A stretch of 64,000 bases of DNA from Hyparrhenia diplandra (Eukaryota > Streptophyta > Magnoliopsida > Poales > Poaceae): the NCBI GenBank assembly GCA_015847255.1, contig JADLZK010009382.1, positions 1-64,000 on the forward strand, in the 5' to 3' direction. The position numbers were made by a program, and so were the translations under genes. This document shows, in pieces, positions 1 to 11,426 of the stretch; position 1 is the stretch's first letter; the number at the start of each line of letters is the position of its first letter. The notes under the pieces are model-generated. The model did no database searches. It had not been told where the DNA came from and worked only from the letters and a program-made list of their open reading frames with translations.

Positions 1-890
1 CTGACACCTGATTGATTGGGAACCTTTTAGAAGGTGTTACTGGTGGGCAGCATGTCACGAACTTCTCTAATGCATCTTGATTGGGATAAGGCAACACTTG
101 ATGTATGCGGACTTCGTGTTGACATTTTGCCAAAAGATTATCAGTAATTCAGAGAAAAATTGGTGTGGTCACCAAAGAGCCCATTTGCAGGTGCCCCCAT
201 CTCGGGGGGTGTCTGGAGATCAGCATGCTGCCATGCCTGGGCAGCTGTTCAAATTATGCATTAGATTATAAGGTATGTGCAAATTATACCAGTTTCTTCA
301 CTAAAAAGAATGTTCAATATAGTGTGGCAAATTTTGCATGCTGACAGCAGTAGACTGTCAGATTCAAGCAGTCAAAAATCTTTAAGTCCAAACTATGTTT
401 TCACCTGCAAATTCAACACAAGTAAAAGAATTCTAAAAACATCACGGTATCTGTGTTTGCCTACATAGCGATATGTGTTCTAACTTCTTGTGTCGTCTTA
501 CCTGGCGTGGATCTTTCTCATTTATTTTCTTTGCAATTGTGAAAAAGAGAGCAGATTTGTGGTTCAAGGAGGTTTCAAAAAGCATTTGATTTGGCTAGTA
601 TCGTCGCTGAGTACAACATTTAAATGAACCAAATACTGGATATATTTTGTAGTTGCAACAAGTCTGTTGACACTTTTCAGTTGTTGTATTTTTGAGCTTG
701 ACGACAATGGTGTGTAGCCAGCTTAACATTTTTGTTAGTTCAAGTGAAAAAAAGGAAGAAGACAAAGTTGTATTGGTTATTGGCTTATCACCTACCATTC
801 TTCCAAGCATATAGATGCCAAACGTGTGAAAGCAAATATTTCCTTACGAACTTTAGGTCTTGTTGATTGACTAACATTTCATTGATTGGC
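1..890. other. AT-rich intergenic DNA, no gene seen
   Basis: Short open frames occur on both strands, but none has a recognisable motif, a credible splice pattern or the composition of coding DNA. I assign nothing here. Confidence 0.6.
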
Positions 891-897
891 AAAAGTA

Positions 898-1136
898 CTC
901 CCTCCATCTCAAATTGTAAATCGTTTGACTTTTCTAACTCCAAGTTTGACCACTCGTCTTATTCAAAAAAATTTATATAAACATAGTCAAATTTAAGTTA
1001 TTTTGAAGATTGTTTTATTAATAAAGCAAGCAACAACAAAAGAAGTGATATTTTGCAAATTTTGTTCAAAATAAGACAAGTGGCCAAACTTGGTGTCAAA
1101 AAAGTAAAAGCGACTTACAATTTGGAATGGAGGGAG
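898..1136. mobile_element. Stowaway-like MITE
   Basis: A 239-bp segment is bounded by inverted ends: CTCCCTCCATCTCAAATTGT on the left, and on the right the reverse complement of a near match ending GGAATGGAGGGAG. It is flanked by TA on both sides (896-897 and 1137-1138), the target duplication of the Tc1/mariner superfamily. The interior is AT-rich and non-coding. Length, termini and TSD all match the Stowaway MITEs that are abundant in grasses. Confidence 0.93.
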
Positions 1137-1175
1137 TAATTAAATATTTTTGCAAAATATTTTAGTTATTTGATT

Positions 1176-1207
1176 TATCCGTAGCGTTAGCACGGGCATT
1201 ATACTAG
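1176..1207 (+). mobile_element. Possible Helitron 3' terminus
   Basis: The stretch reads CCGTAGCGTTAGCACGGG, a weak hairpin, followed about ten bases later by CTAG and then T. This resembles the 3' end of many grass Helitrons, which have a short GC hairpin just before CTRR at an A/T insertion point. I could not find a matching TC-type 5' end, so this may be a degraded end only. Confidence 0.35.
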
Positions 1208-1859
1208 TCTTTGGTTAATTAGGCACCGTGAGCTCATCACGGTCCTATGGTTAGTTAATTAGGCACCGTGACCCCTTTCTTATATAGCTCGACCACGGGA
1301 CCGGGCGGTGTACATTTGATAATTTGTGGTGTCCACATGGACAGTTAGAGGATCCAAAGTCCATATTTAGACCAAGCTGCGATCATTCCAACAGGTTTCA
1401 AGCAGTCCATCACAATCTGCCGTGATATATTTTTCACCAACGATTTGCAAATGCTATTTTGATTTTTTATCAACTTATGGTGAAAATAGCATTTTTGGAA
1501 ACCATCGGTACAATGTCTGTGTTCTAAAAGACGAACGCCTTGTTGAAAAGCATTGTTGGCTTAAGTGCACCTCCTTTTTATATCAAATTGAAAACATATA
1601 TATAAAAAAATAGATATTTACGAATAAAAAAATTAAAGGATCCCAAAAAAATTGTTCGAAGATACTACTAGGTGGGATGTGCAATTCGACCATAGTAGAT
1701 GATAATTATTGAAGATAATAGCTAGTCATAGGGTAATTTTCTAACTTGAATTTTCGGAGACACCAGCAACAAGTGTTGGACTACAATGAGAGCACAGTTT
1801 TCGACAGATCAGTGTACCAGATAAGGAGGTTGATAAAATGTTAGTCTTCCATGCATGTT
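1208..1859. other. Non-coding stretch with a short direct repeat
   Basis: A direct repeat reading TTAATTAGGCACCGTGA occurs near 1216 and again near 1257. Nothing else is recognised. Confidence 0.45.
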
Positions 1860-2312
1860 TTTTTTATATGCCACTACAAAATATGATAATATCATAAAAC
1901 GGAATTGGATGGGTGGTTAAGGGAAGTGTTGTTTTTGCAATGACAAGGAAACCACCTAAAATTCTATTTTGAGTGTCATGTAGTGTATTTTTGTATGGAG
2001 GATTATTCAGGTAGAATATGGCTTATCAACCCCAACGAGAATATATAAGACTAATATTTTGCATATGCGGTTACAACAAACTAAGTAAAAGTTGCACTTT
2101 CAATATGTCTGATGCACTTTATTTGTGCCCCTTTTTCATTCTCTGTGTTGATCTTTTTGGCTTGATGCTTTTAGTTAATTTTATTGGATGAAAATTAACT
2201 GTGGGAACATTCTTGAAGGGGATGCAGAGCTCCAGCACATTTCATGAACTATGTATTATATCCTTTGATACTAATCTCCCTCATGCATGCTACAAATATA
2301 AAGGGCTAGCTG
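1860..2312. repeat. Local duplication family A, copy A1, left half
   Basis: This segment is homologous, with many small differences, to 57840-58195. Both contain in the same order a 'GGAGGATT' stretch, 'TGGCTTATCAACCC' / 'TGGTTTATCAACCC', a 'GCGGTTACAACAA' / 'GTGGTTACACAACAA' stretch and an AAATATA..GGCTA.CTGGCTTG stretch. The right half of the copy resumes at 44075, beyond Gypsy-1, so the retrotransposon split this copy. Confidence 0.8.
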
Positions 2313-2384
2313 GCTTGTGTTGGGAGGGACCCTGCCAAGGGACCCCCAGTAGCTCCTGGGCCCAAGAAGAACACCCCAGGGCCT

Positions 2385-2790
2385 TGGGGGCGGCGATCGA
2401 GAACACCGCAGCGCTGGGGGGCGGCGAGATCAAGAACACCCCAGCGGCGGGGTGGCGACTCCAAGAAGACACCCCTCGCAGGCGAGGGGCGGGGCGGGAA
2501 ACAGAACACCCGCCGCAAAGGCGGCGGTGCAAGATCGAGAATGCCCCTCGCAGCGCTGGGGGTGGCGACCCCAAGAAGACCCCCACTTCCCACCTCCCCC
2601 AAGCAGCGGAGGGGGCGGCGAACGAGAACACCCCCTGTGAGGGCTGGGGCGGCAAGAGCAGAGAACACCCCGCAGCGCGGCGACGTACCAAGAAGAGCAC
2701 CTCAAGCAGCGTGGGGCGGCGACTCGGCGACACTCGCAGGGCGTGGGGCGGCAGGCTCGAAGAGGCCCGGTGCCAAGCGGCGGCGGCGAG
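2385..2790. repeat. GC-rich minisatellite inside the Gypsy-1 5' LTR
   Basis: Imperfect tandem units of roughly 35-55 bp contain variants of GAGAACACCCCGCAG and GGGGCGGCGA. The 3' LTR has the same repeat at about 43430-43640 with fewer units, which explains most of the length difference between the LTRs (about 850 versus 712 bp). The repeat keeps several frames open by chance on both strands. I do not regard these as genes. Confidence 0.85.
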
Positions 2791-2947
2791 GGAAACCCTA
2801 ATGAAGCCCGGTTCAGCTGGGGATATGTGCTTTTACCCTAGTACCCTTAGTAGAGTTTGTACTAGAACGCCTCGCCAAGGGCCCTAGACGAAGTGGCAAG
2901 TATGCTTTGTCCTCGATTTGTAACTACAAGAAATACTAACCGACGCC

Positions 2948-2955
2948 TATAAATA
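2948..2955 (+). promoter_or_regulatory. TATA box of Gypsy-1 5' LTR
   Basis: TATAAATA lies in a GC-rich context (GACGCCTATAAATAACG). The equivalent is conserved in the 3' LTR at 43845-43852. It lies about 210 bp before the LTR end, a normal place for a U3 promoter. Confidence 0.7.
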
Positions 2956-3168
2956 ACGACGACGTGACGATGTAGGGACCCAAGCGGTGAGCACTTTTAT
3001 GACCGATCAATCGAAAAGACATTCTCTTGGGATCTCAACCTTTGTCCACGTCACTCCCCGGGGCTTGCTCGTGAACGCGTCATTCCTTTCCTCTCTCGTG
3101 GGAAACCCTCGCCCCTCCTCCCCGCCAACCAAGTGGCAAAGGCTAGGGGTAGGTGTGTACCCTTACGC

Positions 3169-3186
3169 TTGGCGCCCGTCGTGGGG
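3169..3186 (+). other. Gypsy-1 primer-binding site
   Basis: TTGGCGCCCGTCGTGGGG immediately follows the LTR. TGGCGCC at this position is typical of plant Gypsy elements primed by a tRNA 3' end. I have not assigned the tRNA. Confidence 0.8.
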
Positions 3187-4000
3187 ACCGACCACGAAAA
3201 GCCATGCCGGCAAACACCCAAAGCAACACAGGGGCTCGGCACTCCGCCCCATCGGGGCCATCCACCACCTCCGGCCCGGCGCCCGGCCTCGCGGGCCGGC
3301 GGACCGCTCGAGCGGGCGCAGCCCCGCCTGGACCCTGCCAACCTCGGGGTCCGGAGGACGTCGCACCAACCTTCGCCCCGGGCGGACCCAATCCCTCCTC
3401 GGCCGCGGGGGCTAGCGCTGAGCCCCCGTTGAACATGTCCGAAGGCACCGGGCCCCGGGACCCGCCGGTCGCCACGGAGGTCCCACGTGGTCGGGCCTCG
3501 GTGGTGCAGCAACCACTACGCCACCCGCCCCTCGACGCGGAACGCCCCTCGGGGCTTTCGCCGAGGGGCTCACCGAAGACGACATGAGGACGCAGGAGGC
3601 GCAGGACCGCAGCTCTCGTAAAACACCGCAGCACAGATCGCAAAAGCGCAGCAGCCTGAAACCCTCGATCGGAGGCAGCGCCACGCATTCATCAGTGACT
3701 CAAAAGCCGAGGCGGCTAGAGGGCAACTCGCATGGCGGGAGCAGCAATACCGGCGGCGTCACAAGATGAGATACACGGTCCGAACGGGCCCCGCCACACC
3801 AACCACCACCCCGCCACCACCAGTAAAGCAAGAAATGCCGACCACGCTAAACAATCCTACCCCCGCCACGGCGAGATCCTAGCCATCTCGGGGGTCAAAT
3901 GAAGATCATGGTAACAAAAGGCAAAGGAAGGAGTACTACCAAGAGGGGTACATCACGCGGGCCACCGAGGGCCCCCTCACAAGAACAATCAATGGTCCCA
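3187..4000 (+). other. Gypsy-1 leader and degenerate gag region
   Basis: GC-rich DNA between the primer-binding site and the protease remnant. Open frames exist in several phases, but none shows the retrotransposon gag core or a zinc knuckle. The space (about 0.8 kb) is too small for a full Tat-type gag, so gag appears deleted or unrecognisable. It contains proline/arginine-rich frames that are probably compositional. Confidence 0.5.
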
Positions 4001-4400
4001 CGCCCCAATCACATTCTTGGCCGGGACATGAGGCTCAAGGATTACCCCCACACCGACGCGATGGTAATCATAACAACCGTCGCAGATGGATCGTAAACAA
4101 AATCTTAGTCGACAAAGAAGCTCTCCGCAGATATTCCCGCTCACCTCCACCTATGACCGCATGAGGCTTGATCGTGAACCTCCCCGAGCCCGCAGAAACC
4201 CTCTCTTTGGCTCGGGAGGCCGCCAGTCGAGCAATAGGGAAGATTACCCCCGCCGGTCACCTTCGGGGACCAGCCCCACCTCGGACCGAAAACATAACCT
4301 TCGACGTGGTCGATATGCACTACAACTACAATGCGATCTTTGGGAGAGGCATCATCAACGCCAAGCCAAGTGATCCACCCAGGCTATCCCCGCATGAAAA
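4000..4400 (+). pseudogene. Gypsy-1 aspartic protease remnant
   Basis: The frame around 4050-4113 reads HTDAMVI followed by ILVD. This matches the block leading into the active site of Tat-group retroviral-type proteases, where the aspartate is followed by N-G-S-S. Here the frame shifts straight after the aspartate codon (4111-4113), and R-S-S continues in another phase. Downstream, 4270-4345 reads ITFDVVDMHYNYNAIFGRG, which matches the C-terminal part of the same domain (usually YNAILGR). Role in the family: processing of the Gag-Pol polyprotein. Broken by at least one frameshift and not functional as written. Confidence 0.75.
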
Positions 4401-4659
4401 TGTCATCAATTACCGGGTCATAGTAGTCTTGAGGGGACCGGGACCTCGCGAGGAGCGTAGAAGGGGTAGCTTGCCCCGAGGCGTTTAAACGCTGCGCCCT
4501 CGAACAAGACAGGAAGACAAAGAGGAGAAGGAAAAGAAGAAAGAAAAAGAGGACCCCGGACGAGGAACACTACAAACCCCCGCGCCAAACCAAAACTGGA
4601 GGAAACCAAGCAAATCGGGCTCTTCGAATGATGAAACCAAGGTAGTGACTATCTCCACG

Positions 4660-5418
4660 CGATTTGGACCCCCGACTTCGAGGCTTAACCTCACCCATTT
4701 CCTCCGCGACCACTACGATGTTTTACGCTGGGTCGGCCGAGGACCTCCGTGGGTCAACCGCGATAATCGAACACGGGCTTAATATCAAGGAGGGAGCAAC
4801 CCCTTGCAAGCAAAAGCTCCTCCAAATGTCCGAAGAGAGAAAGTCGGCAGCACGGTGGAGGTCAATCGCCTCCTAGACGCCAAAGTGATAAGACTAGTAA
4901 AGTATCCAACCTGGCTATCTAACGTGGTCTTGGTCAAAAAAGCAAGCCTCTCAAAGGACAAGGCAGAACCTCCAAGATGGAGAATGTGCGTGGACTTCAC
5001 AAGTCTCAACAAAGCATGTCCGAAGGGCGATTTCCCCCTTACCTCGCATCATCGGCCTTCAGACAGCCGGGGTGTGAAATGCTATCACTACTTGACTGCT
5101 TCTTGGGGTACCACCGGATCTGGATGAACAAAGAGGATGAGGAGAAGACCAGCTTCATAACACCCACCGGCACATACTATTTCAGGAGGATGGCAGAAGG
5201 CCTCAGAAACGCGGGGTCCACCTTCGCAAGAATGACCGCGGAAGTCCTTGCAGACGACAAGGCAATCTCCGCCTACGTTGATGACATTGTTGTATAGAGC
5301 AAGCTCAGAACAGACCACATAGCCGACCTCGAAAGGGCATTCCTGAAACTCCGCGGGGCCAGGCTCAAGTTAAACCCCGTGAAGTGCGTCTTCGGAGCCA
5401 GCAAGGGTAAGTTGCTCG
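4660..5418 (+). pseudogene. Gypsy-1 reverse transcriptase, N-terminal part (interrupted)
   Basis: Ty3/Gypsy reverse transcriptase in several phases. The lead-in block IIEHGLNI is at about 4765, followed by KQKLLQMSEERKSAA. CVDFTSLNKACPKGDFP is at about 4985, KTSFITPTGTYYF at about 5145 and the catalytic block AYVDDIVV at 5271-5294. KCVFGASKGKL lies just before the CACTA-1 junction at 5418. The frame resumes at 33804 beyond one TSD copy, so the coding sequence was continuous before the transposon entered. Small frameshifts separate the blocks, for example before the YVDD block. The active-site pair of aspartates is present. Function in the family: copying element RNA into DNA. Inactive here. 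Confidence 0.9.
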
Positions 5419-5446
5419 CACTACATAGTTTTCGGTCAATAGCAAC
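5419..5446 (+). repeat. CACTA-1 left terminal inverted repeat
   Basis: Starts CACTACATAG. About 28 bases pair with the right end, with roughly four mismatches. Confidence 0.92.
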
Positions 5447-5778
5447 ACACAAATTGTGTTGTAATATACCCTTTTTGGGTGCAATAGCTGAAATTGCAAC
5501 CAAAAGTTTTGGTAAACTTGAGTTGCGCAAAAGTCCGTGGTATTAACCTTCAACCACCATTGCCGTTTGGGTGTTGCAATTTTTTTTTTGTATTGCAACA
5601 CAATGAGGTGTTGAAACAAGACTAGATTGCCACGCTCTAGTTATTGTTATTGTATCCTATTGCAACATTTCAGGTGATGCTAGAGGTCTCAATGACATCT
5701 AACATCGAGCGTTGCAAATCTAAAAAGAGGCGTTGCAAAGCATTGTATTGCTACGCTCTAGTTGTGGTTGCTACAATC

Positions 5779-6260
5779 TATTGCCACAAAATTTCTTTGG
5801 GTGCTATAAGAGGTGTCCTCTATTGCCACAAAAGTTCTTTGGGTGCTATATGTGATCACATTTATTACTACGAAGTGAGTTTGGATGCTATACTTGACAA
5901 CCTATATTGCCACCAAAATTTTTTGGGTGTTATATGTGATCTCATCTATTACTACTGAAGTGGGTTTGGATGCTATACATGACGTTCAATATTGCCACCA
6001 AAGTTCTGTGGGTGCTATATGTGGTTCCATCTATTACCACGAAGTGGGTTTCGATGCTATAGGTGGTTTCCTCTATTGCCACCAAGTTTGTTTGGGTGTT
6101 AGAGGTGGACAGCTTATTACCACCCAATAGGGTTGGTTGTTATAGGTGAGACATTCTATTACCACCAAAAACGTTTTGGAGGCTAGAGGTAGAGCACTCT
6201 ATTGCCACAATTTGGTTGGTCGTTAGATGTGATCGCCTCTATTGCCTCGAAAATGTTTCA
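5779..6260. repeat. CACTA-1 left subterminal tandem repeats, about 42-bp unit
   Basis: Roughly a dozen imperfect units of about 42 bp carry variants of ATTGCCACCAAAGTT..TTGGGTGCTATATGTG. Unit starts fall near 5779, 5820, 5863 and 5905 and continue to about 6240. Because 42 is a multiple of three, open frames of 80-100 residues with a 14-residue period arise in two phases. These are artefacts of the repeat. In CACTA elements such repeats are transposase-binding sites; that role is inferred here. Confidence 0.85.
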
Positions 6261-7685
6261 CGTCTCTTACCACCAAAATAGTCAGTTGCAACATGTGGAT
6301 CAGTATCAAATATCAATCATTATTTTATTCATAACATTACGTGTTATACAAACCACTCCAATGATATGTGACACTAGGAATACAACATATGACAGCTCTT
6401 ATACTGTGAGCCTCTACATTACACACAACCAAACACTATGGCATATTTCATATCATTCTATTTTGTAGACAGGGTTTATCTACAATGTAACTTGGGCTTC
6501 CACCATCATATTCTTCGGTACATCAGCAATGTCCAGTAATACGACTGCACCCTCTGGCCACAAAAATCATATCCATCTCCAGAAGAATTGTGTCTGCATG
6601 ATGCCAACAGAAATATATTAACAGAACATATTATTTATTTGTCTCTGCATTACCAACATGCACTACTAAACATAAATTTGAACTCTAGTTATTAGGATCA
6701 AAAAATGACAGAACCTTAGGACCCTTTCCATCACTCATAAGGCACTAAGTTAGACATATTTTTGATGAGTATGGGAAACGGTAGGGCAACAAAGTTGTTT
6801 CACACGAAATTTAAACAAGTTGTTTACACATGAAATTACCGAAAGATGCATTCAGTCAGGGCAAACAGAGATTGATTTAACTAAGCTGAACTTTTAAACT
6901 TACCGAAAGATGAAAAAGTGATCCCAAGATCATCCACTGTCATTGATCCCTTGTTAGTCCTAATTAACATGAGATCTATCTTATACATTCAGATGCATAA
7001 GTGATATCTGAAAAAATATGATAAAGACCATCAATACGCCATTCTGTAAATAATATGACAACAATGGCTCGATGAAGAGCTAAATTTACAGGCTTATATT
7101 TAGGGGGCCAAGTACTGCTATCGCCATGTTTCCAGTTTGCTGAGAGAATAACATGGATAAGCTACAGGATGGAAATGTGTGTACAGATGCCAACCATCAT
7201 TCTCAGGTATAAAAAAATTGACAAAGGGGCATTTTAGAGTGAAGGAAATGCACAAGCTTCCCACACTTCTCTATGTTTTTTAGAGTTTCATATATGCCAC
7301 AAGCTAATTTTTTTAACTAAGGCAATCTGAATGAAAATAAACACCAAGGAAAATTCTAAACTCTAGGGTAGCAAATCCATCAAGTTCACAGTATTTCCAA
7401 ATCATAATATTCAGTCAATGTACTTCCCTGCATGACATATATTTATTCACGGCAGCAGTATATGAAATCCTAAGGCAATGTATTTACAGTAAAGAATAAA
7501 CTTAATATCCTATCAACAAAAGCAGTAGCACGCTTAATGAACCAGCCTCGATCAGATCTGAAACTATACTTTCTTCATGGGATAAATACCAATTTATTTA
7601 CAGTAAAGAGTAAACCAATTAATAGCACTAACAAGCTTAATGCAGTAGTAAAAAATTAATCCTAAGCCAATCAGTTATTCAATTT
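6261..7685. other. CACTA-1 internal AT-rich DNA, no gene seen
   Basis: AT-rich sequence without a recognisable motif. It could be intron or flank of the kinase fragment that follows on the minus strand. Confidence 0.5.
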
Positions 7686-7794
7686 ACCATTCACATCCAG
7701 CATCAAGTGTGTTGTCGAAGTTTGGCCTTCCAGCTAAAGTCTCCAATATGACCACGCCAAATGCAAACACACCAACTTAGATGAAACCTCCAGG
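7686..7794 (-). pseudogene. Receptor-like protein kinase fragment (subdomain IX) carried by CACTA-1
   Basis: On the minus strand the frame reads VFAFGVVILETLAGRPNF followed by DNTLDAG. This is the conserved kinase subdomain IX region of plant receptor-like kinases (usually D-V-F/Y-x-F-G-V-V-x-L-E-x-x-x-G-x-x-N). The subdomain's invariant aspartate is replaced by glycine, and an in-frame stop (TAA) lies four codons before VFAF, so it is dead. Only about 35 codons are recognisable. The fragment lies deep inside CACTA-1, far from any other kinase motif, which suggests transposon capture of part of a host gene, perhaps with introns. Confidence 0.75.
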
Positions 7795-9890
7795 ATCATG
7801 CGAGATGAAACCTCCTGCTTGCACACGCTCAGATCTGAGGGCGAGCTCTTCATAGTAGTAGCATGGGAGATATTGGTTGAGCAAATTACCTTGTGAGCAA
7901 ATCTTTAATTCTCAACCAACGAGATGACCAACTCCTAACGGGGGTCCATGAGGGAGATAATTCTGCATAAGTAAAAGTCATATTAAATAGCTAATTATAT
8001 AGGTTTCAAAAGGATAATTCTTCAGTGATCAGAGTATACATCATATATATTTTTTGTTACCAGATTTGGATGTACACAGTTATAGAGCATACTTATAGAA
8101 GTACTTTTATACAGTTAAAGCATCAGATTGATCACACAGTTAAAGATTTGTAGTGCTGGCCAAAATAATGTGGCCGTCAAGATCAATCAACACACTTATT
8201 AAGTCAGGTAAAAAAATCAAAAAATAGATTGAAAGGTGAACTGTTGACGGTTCAGAACTCGTTTTAACTCAAAAGGTAAAGATGCACAAGTAGAGCACAA
8301 CAGTAACAAGTTTTTTGTATAATACATCGGAATTTCAATTTATACACCTAACAGTGTAATAGTTGTTGGATCATCACTGAACATGACTTTTATTGATAAA
8401 TAACTCGATTCGAAATATATCTGGTCCTCATAACAGATTAGAGAATTTCACAGCAAATAATTTACAGGAATATCTTAACATACCACTTTGGTAAGAGAGC
8501 AAAGACTTGACATCCAAAGCGTTGAAACAAACCAAAGCCTGTTGCAGCCATCTAATTTCTGAACGGACAGAGATTGCTTCTCTCAAACAAACCTAATAGC
8601 ACATCCCTGCATACAACAGCAAGCATTAGCTAGATACCCCAAGACTAGGCTAAGCCACAATCTTACCGCAAACATGGTGAAACTATTTATATTTTATATA
8701 AGAATAATATATGATCCTGATTTGGTTGGTTTTCAATGGCAGCCAACAGTTCAGACCAAAAAGGAGATTATCTAATCATCAAGATAAACTGATGTTACTT
8801 TATTCAGTTAAAGCAAACTGTGACATATTAATAAGAAGTTCCATTTTCTTGGAAATAACGGCATTGTACTTGTACATGTTTAGAAAATATTACAATTCAG
8901 TAAAGATGTTTTTCGCTCTTAACTGATCGCATTAGTTGAGGCATGACAAGATGCAAACAAACTAATTTAGGATTCTAGCCAGTCAAAATAACAGACTGCA
9001 GCTCTCAAGAAAAGACCATTGCATTATGTAACTTCTTTTTTTTTTGAAACTTGGTTTACTTCATTAATCATGAGCTAACAAATCATTAGCTACCATTACA
9101 GCCTTCTTGATGCATCAATAAAGTTTTTCATCTCACCATTTATGTTGGTGTTAGTAATTAACTGCCTACAATATGCATTACTTTATCGTGAGGACAGTAG
9201 CTTACTTTCACAATGTGTTTTCTCTCAATGTGTAGTTCTCATCTTCAGAACCAAGGAGCATACTTACAATGTGTTTTCTCAATGCTAAAATGGGAGTTAG
9301 GAAACAAGTTAATTGACAGGACAGAGTAGTATTGAATTGTTCAAATATACCATCAAATAATACATCAATTGCATCTGACGAATCCGGCATATCCCCACCT
9401 TTCACAAGCACATATCTTCAAATGGCTAGATTGTATTAGCAAATTATTCATCAATCACTATATGCACTTTTAAAGAGGACATTCACTAATGTAATTAACA
9501 CTGGAGTAAAATGAAGTGCTTTCAGCTAGCAAGGGCACGGTGGAGGTTTAGTGCCTATTCAAGACAGGGAACAATCAGTGTCATGAGGAAACTTGTGTTT
9601 GGTTTTAAATGGTAGGGACCGTTAGCTCCTCAATATGGAACTAATAGAATTTTATATATTCAAGCATGATAAATTAACAAAAGAACCACGTATAGCTTGC
9701 TTGTAAAGCTGGAAATCTTTCCCGCAAAAAAAAAAAAAGCAGGAAATCTGGAACAGAGGAAAATTATGTATAATGATTTCATCCATATTTCCTGAAATAG
9801 AGAACACATACTTTGGACCAAGTTTGTAAATGTATTCAGCTGCACTACGCATGTCAGAGAAAACTGCAGGTGCTGTGTAGTTTTACTTTG
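7795..9890. other. CACTA-1 internal DNA, no further gene recognised
   Basis: AT-rich. A poly-T followed by GAAACTTGG near 9044-9060 could be the tail of an old minus-strand retroposon, but nothing supports it beyond that. A minus-strand exon-like piece around 8500-8620 (between a CAG-type acceptor and a GT) is not recognised. Confidence 0.4.
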
Positions 9891-9895
9891 AATAG

Positions 9896-10605
9896 TGTTG
9901 ACGCTGAAGTTAGGGCTTCGCACCAAACACACCAGAGGGCCTTGGACGCCCACGAAGGTTGCTAAACAACCTAGTAGCAGCGAACACCGCAGGGTGATCA
10001 CCCAAACCGATCTAGGGTTCGGTAGGGGCGACGTAGAGCTCGGTGACGGCTGGAAGACCTTCGAACGCACCTCCGGGAAGACCCGTCAGGGAGCGCACCA
10101 AGGGTTGTCCTAGGAGCAGCGGATGCGCCTAGAACGCCGGCGGAGAACGCGGAGTTCGTCGTCGAATAGCAGGTTTAGGGCTTGGAAGAGATAAAAACGA
10201 GATAAAAGTAAAGACACGTGTTGTGTTTTGACGATTTGTGATAGATGGGATCAAATCGGCCATGAACCCCCTTCATTATATAGGGGAGGGTGGTCTTATC
10301 CTTTTAGGAAGGTGTCCTAGGACGTTTCCAAGCAACAAAACCGACCTAAACACGATTAGGAATCAAATCGGTTTGGAATCAGGGTTTTCCAACTCGCTGG
10401 AAAGTAGAGACGAAAATTTCTGGATACTAGAGACATGTCTGGGGTCTCGTCTGGGGTATTGTCTTGGGTCCAAAATTCATCCATCCGGACTCCAAATAGG
10501 GCGATCCATATATGTTTTTCGATCAGCGTGACGAGAGGAATGCAATGGTGAAGTCCGTTACTGCTTTTGAGAAACTTTTTATTTGGACAAATTTGGGTGT
10601 CAACA
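9896..10605 (-). repeat. Gypsy-2 3' LTR
   Basis: 710 bp, starting TGTTGACGC and ending GGGTGTCAACA in plus-strand reading. It differs from the partner at 18604-19313 by scattered substitutions and several 1-3-bp indels in the GC-rich first third. Confidence 0.95.
10275..10282 (-). promoter_or_regulatory. TATA box of Gypsy-2 LTR (3' copy)
   Basis: Reverse strand reads CCCTATATAATGAAGG. The other LTR has the same box at 18980-18987, the copy that would drive the element. Confidence 0.6.
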
Positions 10606-10622
10606 TATGCCCCCTCGTTTTT
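10606..10622 (-). other. Gypsy-2 polypurine tract
   Basis: On the minus strand AAAACGAGGGGGCATA directly precedes the LTR start TGTTGACACCC. This is the plus-strand primer site for reverse transcription. Confidence 0.75.
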
Positions 10623-10772
10623 AGGTGAGAGATGCACGATCCACGAAAACAATATAATCCAAACAACACGAATGCCCATCGTATCGGTTGTTTGGCGACT
10701 AAGGGCGATAATGGATATCGGCCATTTTTGTTCTAAGGGCGATGCATGCATCGGCCATTGTTTGGAGAGCAC

Positions 10773-11426
10773 TTAGGCCTCTTGCCAAACACTTGGGAAA
10801 TATTTTTTCAAGTATCTCCCGTTAACCGCATTGCCTTGGCGTTTTCCATCACTTGTAGACTCAAGCTCATAGGAATTTCCAGATGTCACTTTCACCACTT
10901 TGAAAGGACCCTTCCAATTAGGTGACCACTTGCCAAACTCATTGCTCTTCGAACCTATCGGTAATATAGTTTGCCAAACTAAGTCACCGATTTGGAACGA
11001 TTTGCTTTTCACCTTCTTGTTGTAGGCTCTTGCAACTCGGGCTTTATCCTTCTCAATCTCCTTTAAAGCTTGCAATCTTTTGTCGGTTACCTCATCAATG
11101 TTATCCATCATCAAATCATGATACATAGTAGGAGACAGATCATTTTGCTTAGCAAATCTATATGCGTCCAAATTCACTTCGACGGGTAATACCGACTCTT
11201 GGCCATATACCAGCTCATAAGGAGTGACCTTTGTAGCGCCATGCCTTGAAATGCGATGAGCCCATAGAGCTTCTGACAAGACCTCATGCCACTTCCTTGG
11301 ATGATCTTCTATCTTCTTTTGGATGAGCTTGATCAAAGTCTTGTTAGTGGATTCAGCTTGTCCATTGGCTTGAGCATAATATGGAGACGATTTGAGCATC
11401 TTGATCTTATATGATTCGGCAAACAC
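10773..11426 (-). pseudogene. Gypsy-2 integrase, C-terminal half of core and tail
   Basis: A 217-codon open frame begins in the integrase core and carries SSPYYAQANGQAESTNKTL, which holds the third catalytic acidic residue (E of A-E-S). It continues through the usual WHEVLSEALWAHR and TPYELVYGQESVLPVE blocks. The tail carries GDLVW and GPFKV motifs and ends near KYFPSVWQEA, a normal pol terminus. The frame is intact across this piece but separated from the preceding core block (11407-11595) by a frameshift. In the family it inserts element cDNA into the host chromosome. No chromodomain is visible. Confidence 0.92.

Larger units (their letters stand above)
2318..3167 (+). repeat. Gypsy-1 5' LTR
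   Basis: Begins TGTTGGGAGGG and aligns with 43358-44069 over its whole length, except for a variable minisatellite in its first half. The non-repetitive second half (about 2790 to 3160) matches the 3' LTR closely, including the blocks 'GTGCTTTTACCCTAGTACCC' and 'CGATCAATCGAAAAGACATT'. The terminal CA is not preserved in this copy (it reads TTACG), whereas the 3' LTR ends ACA. Confidence 0.92.

Noticed and set aside
2201..2887. 228-codon plus frame and overlapping minus frames
   Set aside because: They straddle the Gypsy-1 LTR boundary and its GC-rich minisatellite; the same 'proteins' recur with different lengths in the other LTR.
3051..3688. Overlapping GC-rich frames of 140-180 codons on both strands
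   Set aside because: They cross the LTR, primer-binding site and leader of Gypsy-1; no gag or other motif.
9036..9150. Poly-T start of a minus-strand retroposon
   Set aside because: No TSD, no coding and no matching copy in the window; kept only as a remark.
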